Shown here piece by piece: positions 49,601-62,584 of a stretch of DNA of 64,000 bases; positions within the stretch are counted from its first letter, which is position 1, and each line of letters starts with the position of its first letter. The notes below the pieces were generated by a model. That model saw only the letters and a list, made by a program, of their open reading frames with translations, searched no databases and was not told where the DNA came from. Origin of the DNA: Rotaria macrura (taxonomy: Eukaryota; Rotifera; Eurotatoria; Philodinida; Philodinidae); contig OENT01000162.1 of assembly GCA_900239685.1 (NCBI GenBank), forward strand, positions 115,305 through 179,304, written 5' to 3'. The translations under genes were made by a program, and so were the position numbers.

Positions 49601-52600
49601 CGGATTTGGAAAGAATATGAAAAATTTTTCATCTACATAAAGTTATACATCTTCTATGAAGAATAAAAGGCTATTTGTGTGCATTTGTTACACAATAGTA
49701 CGAGTTATTGTTGAATAGGATATGCAATCGATTCATTATCACTTCTATAAGTGTAATACTAGCCTTCACTATGAATAGAAGTAGAATCTGATACCGTTTT
49801 AATGAGCTCTCCGTTCATGCACACGTCGTCATAGCTACTAGAGTCGTATTGCAGCTAGCATCGTATCACATTGATCATCAGAGCTAAACAACTTTGAATT
49901 CTTTGGCATTTCTCATCATTTGATGATACTAGCTGATCTACATAGTTGATCCAATTGAGAGATCTTGTTTCTTTTTTTTTTGTTAAGTAGGCCATAGATT
50001 TACTTTCATTTGTTTTACGTATTTAATCATTCTGAATCCCAAAAAAACGTTTAAACGAAACAATTTGTATACTTGATTTTTTTATTGATATATCGGCTGG
50101 AATATGTAGAACTTTTGAATTTGTTCCTAAATCTTTATTCAGATATTTATCAATTGTAAATCTAAATAAAGAAAAGATTTTGTCAATTGTCTTTTCTTAG
50201 AGGTTTATAGCTTGTACTGAAATGAATTATTTGTTGTCACATCGATTATATTAATCCAATTAATATGCCAAAAATCATCTTTTTTCCCATTATGATAAAT
50301 ATCAATTGAACTTATTTGACCAACAACAGATATCATTGGTCCTATTTCAAACGTATCTGTTTGATTACACTTAAGATAATGTAATTGTTCTAGAGGAATA
50401 CGTAAAGGTATTTCATGCGATACACCAGAATCGCCATATAGTTTCAATGATAAATATACAGAACCAAAACGAAAATTTAATGAAGCACCTTGATACCCGG
50501 TTCGTACTCGAATAAAATAAACAACACCGGCTTTAAAACCGGATTTCCATGTTGTTATTGTTTTATTTGTAATATCTGTACTCAGTGTTGCTTCTATAAT
50601 ATCATTTATTGGAAATCTAGTATATTTTTAAAAAGAAAAAGCAATGACACTTAGCAATTATCTAATTACTTAGTTCTAATCATTTATCTTACATGATAAT
50701 ATCATCCGTTAATAAACTTTGAACTTCAATAGATTCACATGCCCATTGAGTATTTTCAATATCAAACAATATGAGCTCGATTTTGTTCAACTAGTTATTT
50801 TTATGTGCAACAAAGATTAGAAATTAGGATAGATACATAATTCTGTCAAACTTTACTCCATTAATATTTTCATTTCCTCGATAGACAAATTCATTGATAG
50901 ATCCCGATATCAATGAACGATGATGTTCAAGAGAAAAAAATGATGTCGATTCATCACCCATCAATCGTATTAGAATTTCAGCATTTTGTGTCAAAGTCGT
51001 TGACATATTTGTTTGAGTCTTATATAATATTCGACAGATTGGATCTATAAAGTACAAGTAGAACAAGATTTTCAGTATAATCATTTTAAAATTCCAATAC
51101 GAAATACAATCTGCTCCGAGAAGCATTAAGAACTGTTAGTTTTAGAGAAATTTTTCTAGAACTCCTACTTTTGCTTTTATCTTCGTTCTGATTTCAATCC
51201 AAGAATAAGCTTTTTCTACATACTTTTCATCTTATGTAGGTATTCCATAGCTCTACAAAATACATTTTAAAAGTGTCATATGCATACGGGTGTAGGATCT
51301 ATTGTTAATTTCTATTTTCTATAGTTTTAAGCTGTTTTTAGATCGTAGTTCTCAATATTTTTTTAATATTCAGAATCAAATCAGTGTTCACCTGATTCTC
51401 GAATTTTATCATGAACGAATTCAACTTCGATACGATCAAATTCTTCATCTAGAAATAACAAGAAAAATTATTATCGAGACAAAATCGACTGTGTTTTACT
51501 CAATTGATTGAAGTCGAACTTGTTTATTACGCCTAATTTATATTTTCCATCAGTTATATCACTCTTAATTTTACTACCATAATATTGATCATTTAAATAA
51601 TCATAAATAATTACATATTCACATATCCATTGAGCATTTTTATGATGTCCATCAAATTGAATTGAAATTTCTTTTAACTAATAAATCGATGTAATAGATA
51701 TTTTATCGATAAAATTCTATCGAACTCACCTCTCCAAGAGAACAAATACCATAGAGAAAAAATTTTGAAGTTGTATCATCTTGTAATGAATGATCACTAT
51801 CACTTTCTCTCAGTCGAACTAATTTTGATTGATTTTTATCACTTTTCAATTGAATACTAACAAGACTATCTTTAGTATTTATTGCTTTTTCAGTTCGAAC
51901 AATTAGTTGATACGATGGATATGCAGCATCATTTTGTGGTCCTGGCAATGATAGCGTTATTCGACCAATATCAACTTCAAGATCAATGTATGATGAAAAT
52001 ATCGAGTCAATCTTTTGTAAATCAACACCCATGGGAAAGCTGAATACATGTAAGAAGATATTAGTTTACAAGACGGATATAAAGTCACATACTGAACTGT
52101 TTTCGAATTATTTAAATTCTTAATGTCGATATATTCACATGTCCATGGTGCCAGATCTTCTGTATTCCAAATACGCATTATATCAGGCTACACCGGAAGT
52201 ATTCGGGATAGAAGAAAAAGGAGAAGTAGAATTTTCTAAAAAGAAAATACTTTTTAGCCGCTACCATGCCTGTGTCTGGTATTGTAAAGTTGAATTCATC
52301 GATTTCTAATGATTGAAACAAATCAAGTCGATCGGTTAGTGTATTTAAATGAATAGTAGGTGAACTTCCATATTGACCAGCAAAGAAAACATAAATGGAA
52401 GGTGTCAAACTTGAATTTGTTGTTGTTGTTGTTGTTCGAATTCCAGTTTTGATTGACATAACAAAATTTGTTAGTAATTTAGTAGATGTTCGTCGAATTA
52501 GATTTGCTTTACTTGTTGTTTTCAACGTATCAACAAAATCGGACTCTTCGTGATCACCACACCAACGATTGATAATATAACTAAAATATAAATAGATCGT

Positions 52601-55600
52601 AACAATAAATATTTTCAACATCGATCTCTGATTTTGTTCGTAAAAATTTCTCATTCGTGTGTGTTCAAACAGAATACTTGCAATATTTTGCCACTCTACT
52701 CAAACAAATCTATAGCATCTTCCTTTGATCGACGAATGATCTTTAGCCTATGTTAGAACTCATACTATCCCAACAAATAGTTCAATGAGAGAACACGACA
52801 AGCATAATCAGAGTCTCGTTCAATGTTGAATTATAACGAGTCGTAAATATTTTCATGACAATATCGGATGAGTATAAAAGATCGCCTGTAAGACAATGTT
52901 CGTTCGACACTCTGCTATTTAGTATTTGTGAATTGATAACTTTCTGTAAAGAACAATTTCTATTGATAAATACTTTAAAATCTATCGAGTTTAGTCGAGT
53001 GTTATAAAAGCTATCTCGTACCCATAATAATCAGTTGGTGGATATCTTAATATTCAATCCGTACATCGATAAAGTCGACTGAATGGACATTAACATTTGT
53101 CTAGATATAGATTTATGCAATCAAAAGTATCATCATCTGTATTCAACAGAATCTTCTTGCTGTTATTTTTTCATCAATACTTTCACGAAACTCAAAGAGC
53201 ACGAGTCTATGAGAACCTCTATTGACTCTATCACTAGATTTGCATGATATTTGAGTCACCGAACCATCACAATATTGATGAAGAGAATATCATCATTCTC
53301 TCCTCTTCTTCGTTTACAAATGCTTCATTCATGTTGAACGGTTGTTATATCCAGCAGATTCAAATGTTTTTTTTGACTACATCGTTAACTATGCGTCCAT
53401 ACAACTGCTGCTCATTAAATCGAAGCTTTTGTCCATTTTAACTATCATTGCACAGTGAAGATATTCTCTAGTACGGAGCTCAATACGTTGAATGTAACAA
53501 TTTGGTGAGACGATACTATGTTGAATCGGCTTATTGCTAGATATTCTTTGTCATCTCGATAGAGTTGTTTTTAAATGATTAGATTTTGAGTTTCATCAAG
53601 TTATTATTGAGAGAATATCGATAGAAAAATGAGCTAAATGACAGTGTACTTTACTCATTCAACATACACCCATGATCTCTACTATAATTTGATGCCTAGT
53701 CAGAACAAATCAAAATGAAACTTGATCATTATTCCTGAATCTTAGAATCATTATGAGATGAAGCAAGTCATTGAAAAGAATCGTTTGAGAACAATTGATT
53801 AATTCTAATCAACCTTTTTTGTGTGAAAAAGTGATTTGAACCAATAACAGTAGACCGATTTTCTATCTCAACAACCACGAATATGTTTCCAAAAAAATCT
53901 TCTTTTCCACAAAAGATATGACCGACAGAATCTCTTGGCTTCTTAAAATTTTCATAGGATCTCATAAGATATTCTCTATTTCAGTTATCAATGGTGTAGT
54001 TTGTTATTTATATTAATAACGTTTGAATCGATGAAGAAACCGAAGACATAGTTTTTCTTTCAGAAAACAAAAGTTTAGCAATTCAAAAACAGACTGGTCT
54101 ACGATTCTAGTAGATCTAGAGTTAATTGACGTGGTGCGCTTTAATGAAGTTGAAAAACAATTACTCTTATCAAATGATTTCATAGACAACAGTATGGCTT
54201 AAAATACTTTTTCGAAAACAAGAAGATTTCTTTTTCTCGACTACACAGATTCACATAGAGTACTTGAGGCGTCCTCTCTTCGCCGAATAGAGAAAGTCAT
54301 CCAGAAAATGTATCATTTTTTTCCGAATCATCTCTTATTCTATAGAGGTTTTTCAATTAATAAACGATGGTTATGATATTTGACATGATTTCAGTTGTAA
54401 TGTTATCAAACGAACATTGATAATCGAATACGAACATTTTTATCTCTCACATATTACAAGAAATAAATTAATTGAAATATTAACTTAGATTTAATATTAA
54501 AAACCGTATCATGAACATAGATCATTTCACAAAACCATTTGCAATTTTTTTCCACATTCGAACAAGTTATATTTACTGCACGAATCTATTCATATGATTG
54601 TAAATGAAATTTTCATGAAAACAGTTTTTACAAGAAAAATCCGTCTAACCTTGCCTAATTTTTTCGTAGGAATATAAAATGTATCCAACTGTCCAGTATG
54701 AAATGGTCTCGAATCACTATCGCATGTTAATAAAATCCATTCAATGGTATGCTCTTCGCCAATAAGAGTGAGTATAATATCTGCTGTTTCATTTAGTGTA
54801 CTAAAACCTGATTTAATTTGAACAATATATACAACTTGTGATTCTTCTATTCAAATAGAAAAATTTTAAACATATAAAAACATCTTCGAATGTTCTATGT
54901 ACGCCAATTAAAATCAATGATTTCATTGTATATTTCATATTTTCCTTGTAATCTTTGAAGAAAACAATCAAAACAATCATATTTACTTTTTCGTCTTACC
55001 GAATACATGATTTTGTATCAGGCACAAATATTTCTATAACATCAAAATTAAATTTTCCTTCTTCACCTGCATGAAACATTGTTAAGCCTCTTATCTAAAA
55101 ATAGAATTCTTGATAGAATTTATTTTTTCGATGGTTGTTATCTAAATAAAAGTCTAGCTTCTACTTTTAATAAATATGTGGAAACTGGTTTATTCTAGAC
55201 ATGTTACTTGATTCTCAAGAAATATAATTACTGGACACATCGTTGAGACCTTATCAGCATAGGATCTGTGTTAGAAAAAAATTCTACTCGATATAACTCC
55301 CCATCTTATCGACTTTTCAAGAAAGAGTGATATAGAACAACCTGTTTACTTCATTGTTGTAGTTGTCTCTTACTTTTCCTATATCCGATGCAAGCAATGT
55401 AAATTTATCTTTAGATCTAGGTTTGAACGGTATTTTATTCCATGATGAATTATGTAATGAAAGGATTGTTGTTAAACCTCGTTCACCACGCAGAACTACT
55501 TTTATTGTATGCTTTTCTGATACGCTATTTTCCGATGTTAATATTGTTATGGTATACTGTTTAGCTAAATAGGATTGAAAATAACAATAGTAAATATATT

Positions 55601-58097
55601 GATTGATGATTCTAAGCGAAAAGAAAAGATATCGCTTCTAGTAATACAATACAATGGTGTGCTTTTGATAAGATCATCTTTTTTTTCGGAGTAAACAAAT
55701 AATAATCTCGATGCTCGATTGATTTTGGTGGTTCATGATCGTATTGAAAACTTGAAAGAACAAAAAAAACTATTCCTGTTATTTTATTTCAAAACTTCAA
55801 TTAAACTCAAAACATACTAAGTATGCTGACCTTGAAAGACATTAAGAACAGATATTTCTTGTCCAAGACAATAATCCAATGCTTCCCGACTATATCCAAG
55901 TATGATCGAAGTTAACTAGAATAAATCAAAATGAATGACAAATAAGACGAAAGAGAACGTGTAATATTTAAATCTGCATACAGGCATTGTACAAGCTGTC
56001 GAAAGAGCTAAGACAGATACGAAATCAGCTCGAACAGTCAATGTCTCTTCTATAGAATCGTTCATAGTATTTTGACAATTGAATTTTAATTCAATTGGTA
56101 ATGTTGTCTTTTTCTTAACTAAGTCAGAACTTGTTATCCATAGAATAAATGAGGATTCTGTGAATAATAACAGTAGAAAGTTGTCTAATTATTTTTAACA
56201 TAATGATTCTTTTTTTCGTTAAGTTTTACTTGATTGAACTTGATTGAATAATGTTGAGGCTATACGCGTATCTAATGGCTGTATATGACCAGTCAATGCA
56301 TGACCATTTTCAATCCATTGATTAATATAAAGTCTAAAGTTAAGTCATTAAAACTATTCAATTGTGTATTTTCTTACTCATAATATTGTTTACGATAGAT
56401 ATATATTGTTAAAATGAAATAAGCTCCAACATTTGTTTTGTTTTCAAGACTTATTTCATATTCATGTAATGAGCCAACATCGAGCATAGTCAATTCAAAT
56501 AGATTTCGACGACTTTGATTTTCTAATGGTATTATTTTGTTATATTTCAAGTTTATGCGATGCGATGATGTTCGACCGTATCCTATACGAAAACGTTTTT
56601 CGAAGTTCACTGACTTGAATAGAATTTTATTTAATCTATGAACAAAATCGTCACTAGTGAGAAAGGTGGTTCATATAAACCAAGACAAATGAATCACACA
56701 ATAAGCATATATCCCGGAACTGATTTTTTTGAATTTCATAAATAGGAAACTGTTGAAGATACTCTACTATAAACGCTTTCAATCACATGATCTATTTGAG
56801 CGAACACGAATTCGACATCGAAGAAGTATTTGTGAATAATGAGAAAATGCAATGTTTTTTTTTTTTATTACACTATTTTCAAAACAAACAAAAACAAAAA
56901 GATAAACATTACTTTGTGATAAAGTTTGACTTTACCAATAGTGACAATTTTTTTCAATATGTCCAAATGATAATACGATTAATACATTACTAAGGAACAA
57001 AACTATGTCTCGTATATACTCATTAGTATCGGATAGATAATAAACAAAGACTTTCGCCAGTTTTACATCTATCGATTGAAAAAACTCATGAACTCCACTG
57101 AACTAAAATCTTTGTAAAAACAAATTACATTCAAATCAAAGATTGGCACGATTCAACTCATGTATCACTAAAACAAATAGATGAATTATTTGTCTTTTTC
57201 TCGATTTTGCTCTTCTCTCTTATTATTCGATTAGAGTACATTATATAATAAAATTAGTCTATGTTTATTAGAATTTTTCAGTAGTTACTTCCGATAAGAT
57301 CAATGAATAATATGGATTCATCAATGTTGCCTTTAATTTGTGAAATTTCAATAAGTAAGATATATTTAACATTGTCTAATTTTTTGAGAAGAGATTACTG
57401 AAGACATGAATAAGGTAAGAAAAATGTAAAATTCACCACGTTTCGGATGTTCATTATTTTCAAGCATTCCTATGCATAATTATATAAAATTTGACACAAA
57501 TAAACCAACACATCGAAATTCGTAATTACTTTTAGGCATATAACCGGGTAGTTGATGTGAAGTTAAAACTAATCTTGTTCGTCCATCCCCCATCGTTGAA
57601 TGAAGCCATCTTTGAACGTCGTATCTATAATAGAGAACGAAGAAACTTTTTACTCAACACCACTACCTAATTTTGATAGTATCACCTTTGTATATATGAT
57701 TTTTTCGGAATACTAAGTTCAATCCATTTTATGAACAATCCAATTTCTTTACACGTTAATAATTCGATTTCAATAGCCATAATCTATTAAAATTAAATTT
57801 AGGATCTTGCATGCTCTTTGTTTTTAATGCGTAAACATCAATAGAAAACTTATTAACTTCGCCAACATCGTTATGCACGAAATTCATTTGCATGCGACCA
57901 TCTCGTGTCATTTCAATGGGAAACATCGGTGATGAGCAGTGTCGTCCATGAAATCGAATGACACATTGAATATTTTCTTTCGATTCTATTTTTTCATATT
58001 CAATCGTTATTGAACAGCCAAGTGACGTTTCCAATAAACGGCAATGTAATAAGGATGCTACAAAGAAAGTAAAAGAAAAGAGAAATTCTATTTTCAT
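46615..58097 (-). CDS. PLAT/LH2-repeat protein, LOXHD1-like, about 12 repeat units
   Basis: PLAT domains are beta-sandwiches that bind lipids or proteins; LOXHD1 is a chain of them under hair-cell membranes. This gene starts MKIEFLFSFTFFVASLLHC, a signal peptide. Repeat units follow; clear ones carry an aromatic/IxxW-type start (YDVQRW, YINQW, YIINRW, FDVEQW, FPINRW), a YxIxVKTG-type strand and W-x-CE near the end (WFCEMIYV, WTCEYIDI, WICEYVII, WACESIEV, WFCERITI, WLCETIEI, WNCEWIKI). I count about five diverged units in 54485-58097 and seven in 46780-52580. Unit boundaries repeatedly coincide with phase-2 introns. Secure exons include 52580-52265, 52187-52093, 52039-51730, 46780-46615 and, by frame, most others; exons near 51400-51560 and 54900-57850 are approximate. 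Unlike LOXHD1, a signal peptide suggests secretion. A two-gene split at 52.6/54.5 kb is possible (see findings). Confidence 0.75.
52581..54484 (-). other. Inferred 1.9-kb intron of the PLAT gene
   Basis: Donor TCTAA/GTTAAT ends the WFCEMIYV exon in phase 2. Acceptor TTTATATTTTAG precedes a phase-2 exon starting YIINRW. Nothing coding is recognisable inside. If the two-gene model were right, this would be intergenic. Confidence 0.6.
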
Positions 58098-58216
58098 CGC
58101 ATCATACAATGACTAAAGTCTTGTGTCATTAAATCATTCGCATACAATATTTTGAGAAAAAAAATTCAAAATAAAATGATATAATTTCGTAACTACGTAT
58201 AAGAAAAAATGAACAC

Positions 58217-58221
58217 AAAAA
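58217..58221 (-). terminator. RNA polymerase III terminator of tRNA-Phe
   Basis: A TTTTT run on the minus strand, 13-17 bases beyond the tRNA 3' end: the standard pol III stop signal. Confidence 0.75.
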
Positions 58222-58233
58222 GACAAAGCAGCA

Positions 58234-58244
58234 TGCCGTGACCC

Positions 58245-58301
<57 letters not shown>

Positions 58302-58306
58302 CCGGC
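58234..58306 (-). tRNA. tRNA-Phe (anticodon GAA)
   Basis: Read on the minus strand, the 73-base cloverleaf starts GCCGGGATAGCTCAGTTGGG and has anticodon loop CTGAAGA with GAA. A T arm follows (CCTGG-TTCGATC-CCGGG), and the molecule ends CACGGC plus discriminator A. A-box and B-box internal promoters are intact and there is no intron. The acceptor stem pairs at six of seven positions, with one G-A mismatch at the fifth pair. It sits between the divergent starts of the PLAT gene and nicastrin. Confidence 0.95.
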
Positions 58307-58390
58307 GAATAAATTCTACGAAATCGAATCATTCGTTTTAATCATTATTTTGAGCGCCTTCAAACATTATTTTTCTTATCATATTTGACA

Positions 58391-61300
58391 ATGATAAATA
58401 GTGTCTTATTCAAATGTATTTATCTTGTATTTATTTTATTCAATTCTCAATGTCGAACAATAAAACTCCGTTCAATTCAATCAAATATGTACATGACATC
58501 ATCATTCGATTTTTGTATGCGTTATTTAAGCAAGAATTCCATGACTGGTTGTTCATCACTGAAATCAGGTAATCGTGGTCGATTAATTAACATATCATCA
58601 TTAAATGATCTTACATCACATACATATTCATATCCAATTATCATACTTACACCAGCACAAAAAGATATACTCGAATATGCTATATTTCGTAATCGAATGA
58701 TTGTTGGTATCCTTATTGATGGAACATGTTTAAATACGACTGACAATTATCTTACAGAAGTGAGTACTTGCCCAGATGAGTTTATTGGTTTGTCAGCAAC
58801 ATCAAATTGTTCGATTAGAAAAAATAAGTATGGCATTGATTTTCGTGGTATTACGATTGATAAGCCAATTTTTTTGTTAACCAATCAAACCATGATTGAA
58901 GAAATGAGAAAAGTTAGTTATTTTTATAATCAACAACAAACATCCAAAGGAAAATATATTAATGCACAGTCAGTTGCTCATGTTCTTTTTCACGAAGATC
59001 AATATGGAAGAAAAACGGTTTGCTTTTTCCTCTAGTATGAAATCGTATCCATATGCTACTAAAAATGCTCAAATATGCAATCGTAGATCAATACCAACTT
59101 ATTTCGGTAAAATGTTTTTCAAGCGATCGACTCATAAACCAATCGAATCTCGAAGAAAAAAGAAAATTCGTAGATTATGAAACGATTACTCTAACAAGTA
59201 TCCATCTTCTTCTGAATCGAAACTAGACAGACGTTGATGAATTCTGTTCGATAGAGAGAAAAAACAAAAAATTTGCTCTCGTAGTCTGTTTCAATAGGAA
59301 ACTAACGATCAGATTAATTGCCGATGAACAATTCGATGACTATTGAATGAAATCGTGGCACACTATACTGATTTCGATAAATGTTTGATATGCATAAGAC
59401 GAATAGAAGAGATTCCACACTTCGACAGACAAAATTTTTACAGGAGACTTAAAATCTATATGCTCATCTCAAATTGACTGTACTTATGACGGCACAACTC
59501 TACAGAAAGATTTGATCTCATGAGAAATAAATTATTAGGAAGAACTCTTTCTAGAGAGGCGATGCCTTTCGTTTTTATTTTGTCTAACATTTAACTTTTT
59601 CTTTGAATTATTTCGAATAAATTCTACATACTTCAGAAGATAACATAAAAAAAGCGAAAATAGAACGAGTGACAAGACTAGTGGAATATCATTCGTTGTC
59701 AAGAGAAATTTGTAGTGTGTACGATGTTTCTTTTTAGGTGAAAACTATTTTAAACACTATTCTATTAAATGCCGAAGTCCTATGATAAACATTGTCTGGA
59801 GTGTTTTGAACACAATTCCAAGAAAAACAAGTCGTCAACCAAAATCTGTTGTCATACTGTATACCAAGTTTGACTTCTTTTCTATTTTTCAACCAAAAAG
59901 TAACCATAGTACTGCTAGTAAAAATTAAATCCGAATAGATCGATTTCATATTTAGATGTTGGTGCTCAATCGACAGCATTCGGTGTAGTTACACTACTTG
60001 GTTTAGCTTGGCTATTCGGTAGGGTGAACGTTAGTCAAGCATTAATTTCAAACAAGTCTAATAAAGATATTGTTCTTGTATTCATTAATGGAGAAAATTG
60101 GAATTATTATGGAACACTTGAATTAAGTAAAATTATCTTAGAAAAACAGTTTCCAAATAGAAAAGAATCATCCACTAATCGAGATTATTTACATCCAATC
60201 GAACCTGAACATATTGATATCATGATAAATATCGATCAGTTAGGTATTAATCAAGATCATACGTACATTTTATACGATAATATGCATCGATTTCTTGAAA
60301 TTTTCAAGTAAGCACGAAGCAAAAAACTACCTACGCAATTTATTGTCTGTTGATTGTACGGAAAAGGAGAAACAAATTAATCACTAGTCATCACGACAAT
60401 CAATATCTTATTTGAAAAGTATAACTGTAACAATAACAACTATTCTCAATAAGTATACGTAATCACCAATATAGAACGAGAACAAATAGATGTTTAGTTT
60501 TTCGGTGTCCGTCACAGAACGACCAAATTAAACGTGTTGATAAACTTTAGCTTGTTAGTATAGATAATGTCAGAAACAAGATGGAAACCAAAACTAATCA
60601 TACGATGAAGATAATTCCCTAGCCACTCAAACACTCATCAGTTCAAGATTGAAAAGTGCAATCACATCCGAAAATTTTACCTGGTCAGTTTTTGATCTTT
60701 AAAACACCGTACAGTATCAATATAATCTTCAACACGAACTGATCGTAATTCGATGAAATATTCAAGTTGAAAATTTTATGAATTAGGTTATAGAGAAATC
60801 AGTAATACGAACAGTGATTCATTGTATTTAATTATCCCAGACTGAATTGTTAACGTGAAAAATGATGCGTTATTTGTTTTTTAGAGATTTATCTTCAACG
60901 ACAATTAATTTTGAACAAATAATCAATACACTTAATTCTGCAAAAGATTTCCGATCGATAAACATTAGCACAATTGCAACATTAACTGATGCTTATGAAG
61001 AAATGAATCCTTTCTATAATAGTATTCAAGATAGTTTAACACATGCTAATAATTATTCACTGCTAGAAAATCATATACATTCATTATTAAAAACTACTTG
61101 CAATTATTTGAATTTACCGACGTGTTCTAATGAAATATCAATAGAAATGAAACAAGTTTTACATGATCGAATTCAAGCATTATTTGATTGTTTTCTTCAA
61201 TCGAACTGTTCTAAGCTCATAGTTGAAACACATGAAACAGGTGTGTTTTATTTTAAAGAAGTTTCTGATGATATGGAAGGGGAATTTTCATTTTTACAAC

Positions 61301-61725
61301 CAATCTTAACTCAATCCGATGTTAAAAAATATATCAATATTCATTATTTTGATGCTTCTTCGTATATTCATGATATACTATTGAATTGGTTAGCAATCAG
61401 TATCATGAATACAAATCAAACTCATTGTAATGAAGTTGATGATATTTTTCAATTTAAAATCTATCAAAGTTCTACAGAAACATGTTTATATGGTTCAGTT
61501 GATTCGATTACTTTAATAAGAAATAATGACGAATCGATTGATGATCGAATAATTTTCACATCAAATTATGATGACCCTGAATTACTTGTCTACATGATAA
61601 ACGATACTAAAAAAGACATTATTACACTCGTATGTGGTATTGTACTATTCATATGCGGCTTTATTCTAACATATCTCGTGAAAAATATATTAAACGTCGT
61701 ACTGAACAAAAAAGACAATATGTGA
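58391..61725 (+). CDS. NCSTN: Nicastrin, gamma-secretase subunit
   Basis: Nicastrin is the large glycoprotein subunit of gamma-secretase, which cuts Notch and APP in the membrane. Exons 58391-58968, 59036-59106, 59738-59917, 59956-60307 and 60885-61725 join in frame to 673 residues, against 709 in human. A signal peptide (LVFILFNSQC) starts the ectodomain. Matching blocks are CMRYLSKNSMTGCSS, the ICNRRS block (human TCMRRS), CRSPMINIVWSVL (human CDPLSDYNVWSML), GAQSTAFGVVTLL, and LVFINGENWNYYG for human FVFFQGETFDYIG. A single membrane segment near the C-terminus (ITLVCGIVLFICGFILTYLV) completes the topology. The ATG at 58391 is the first in frame. A junction that looks like a frameshift near 59030 is a 67-base intron with a GTCAGT donor. 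The DYIGS motif has changed to NYYGT, keeping the preceding Glu and the Tyr. Confidence 0.93.
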
Positions 61726-62313
61726 CAAGTATCTTTTGTTGCTCTTTTACAACATAGAAACGCGAGAAAGAGATTAGATTTTATTTTCATTCTTCTCGCA
61801 TTGAATATGATATTTATGTGTATTTTATTTCTCTATAGATAATGATAATTGTTAATATCATACATAAACAAATATCTCTAAATCAAAAACAAAAAATTGG
61901 ACATGTCATTGAGCAACTTCACCTACTTGATTTTTAACAAGAGCTGATAACGGTCAATTATTTTCTTCTAATCTAGTATCGTTCATAAACTATGTTGAAT
62001 CTATTGATATATTGAATATATGAACTTCAAAACATGCGTGTATGCATCATTCGTATGTCGAGTGTCTATTTAGTTTGTTTTCAATTTTATGCTGTAACTG
62101 ACAAGTGAATTTCAGCTTGGAGTAGAATACGTGAAATAAATTACAAAGCAGATCGAAAATGATAAAAGAAGAATTTCTGATGTACACAGCTGTGAAAATC
62201 GATGATAAAGTTTTCGTTTCACTTGTCATTTCCGAATACAGTCGGATCATAACCATTTAATATAAAACAAGGCAGTGGGTGACGGTTACTTGAATTTCGA
62301 TTGAATGTTCACT
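61726..62313. other. Intergenic downstream of nicastrin
   Basis: About 0.6 kb of AT-rich sequence, presumably holding the nicastrin 3' UTR at its start. No gene seen. Confidence 0.5.
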
Positions 62314-62332
62314 CACACCCACACCCACACCC
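62314..62332. repeat. Short telomere-like CACCCA run
   Basis: CACACCCACACCCACACCC is about three units of CCCACA, which reads TGTGGG on the other strand. TGTGGG is the telomere repeat I recall for bdelloid rotifers. The run is short, so a binding-site cluster or chance cannot be excluded. Confidence 0.5.
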
Positions 62333-62584
62333 GCTGCTGATTACAGCGAATTCTTTGAAAAAATTCGCGAATAAGAGAACTTCGAACCGGAATCAATCAT
62401 GACTGATTTTGAAACGGGCGCGACGAAATCCATACAAGAAAATTGTACTAATGTATTACAGAATGGTAATACACGAACTATTCATCAGTTTTGTCTCTTT
62501 TCATCTCTCTATTTCTCTTTGGGTTGTCTGTTCCATTTCTCTCAAGCTGTTTGATGGAACATTCAATGCAACAGTTTACCAAAA

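Noticed and set aside
52178..52654. Independent start of a second PLAT gene with its own signal peptide
   Set aside because: A good acceptor inside the frame and phase-2 alignment with other unit starts make an internal exon more likely; kept as an alternative model.
55363..55572. Plus-strand frame of 69 residues
   Set aside because: It is the antisense shadow of a PLAT exon (YTITILTSENSV on the minus strand).
58962..59180. Apparent frameshift or broken nicastrin gene near 59030
   Set aside because: A 67-base intron (58969-59035, GTCAGT...CCTCTAG) restores the frame and the ICNRRS block; a second intron from 59107 explains the later stop.
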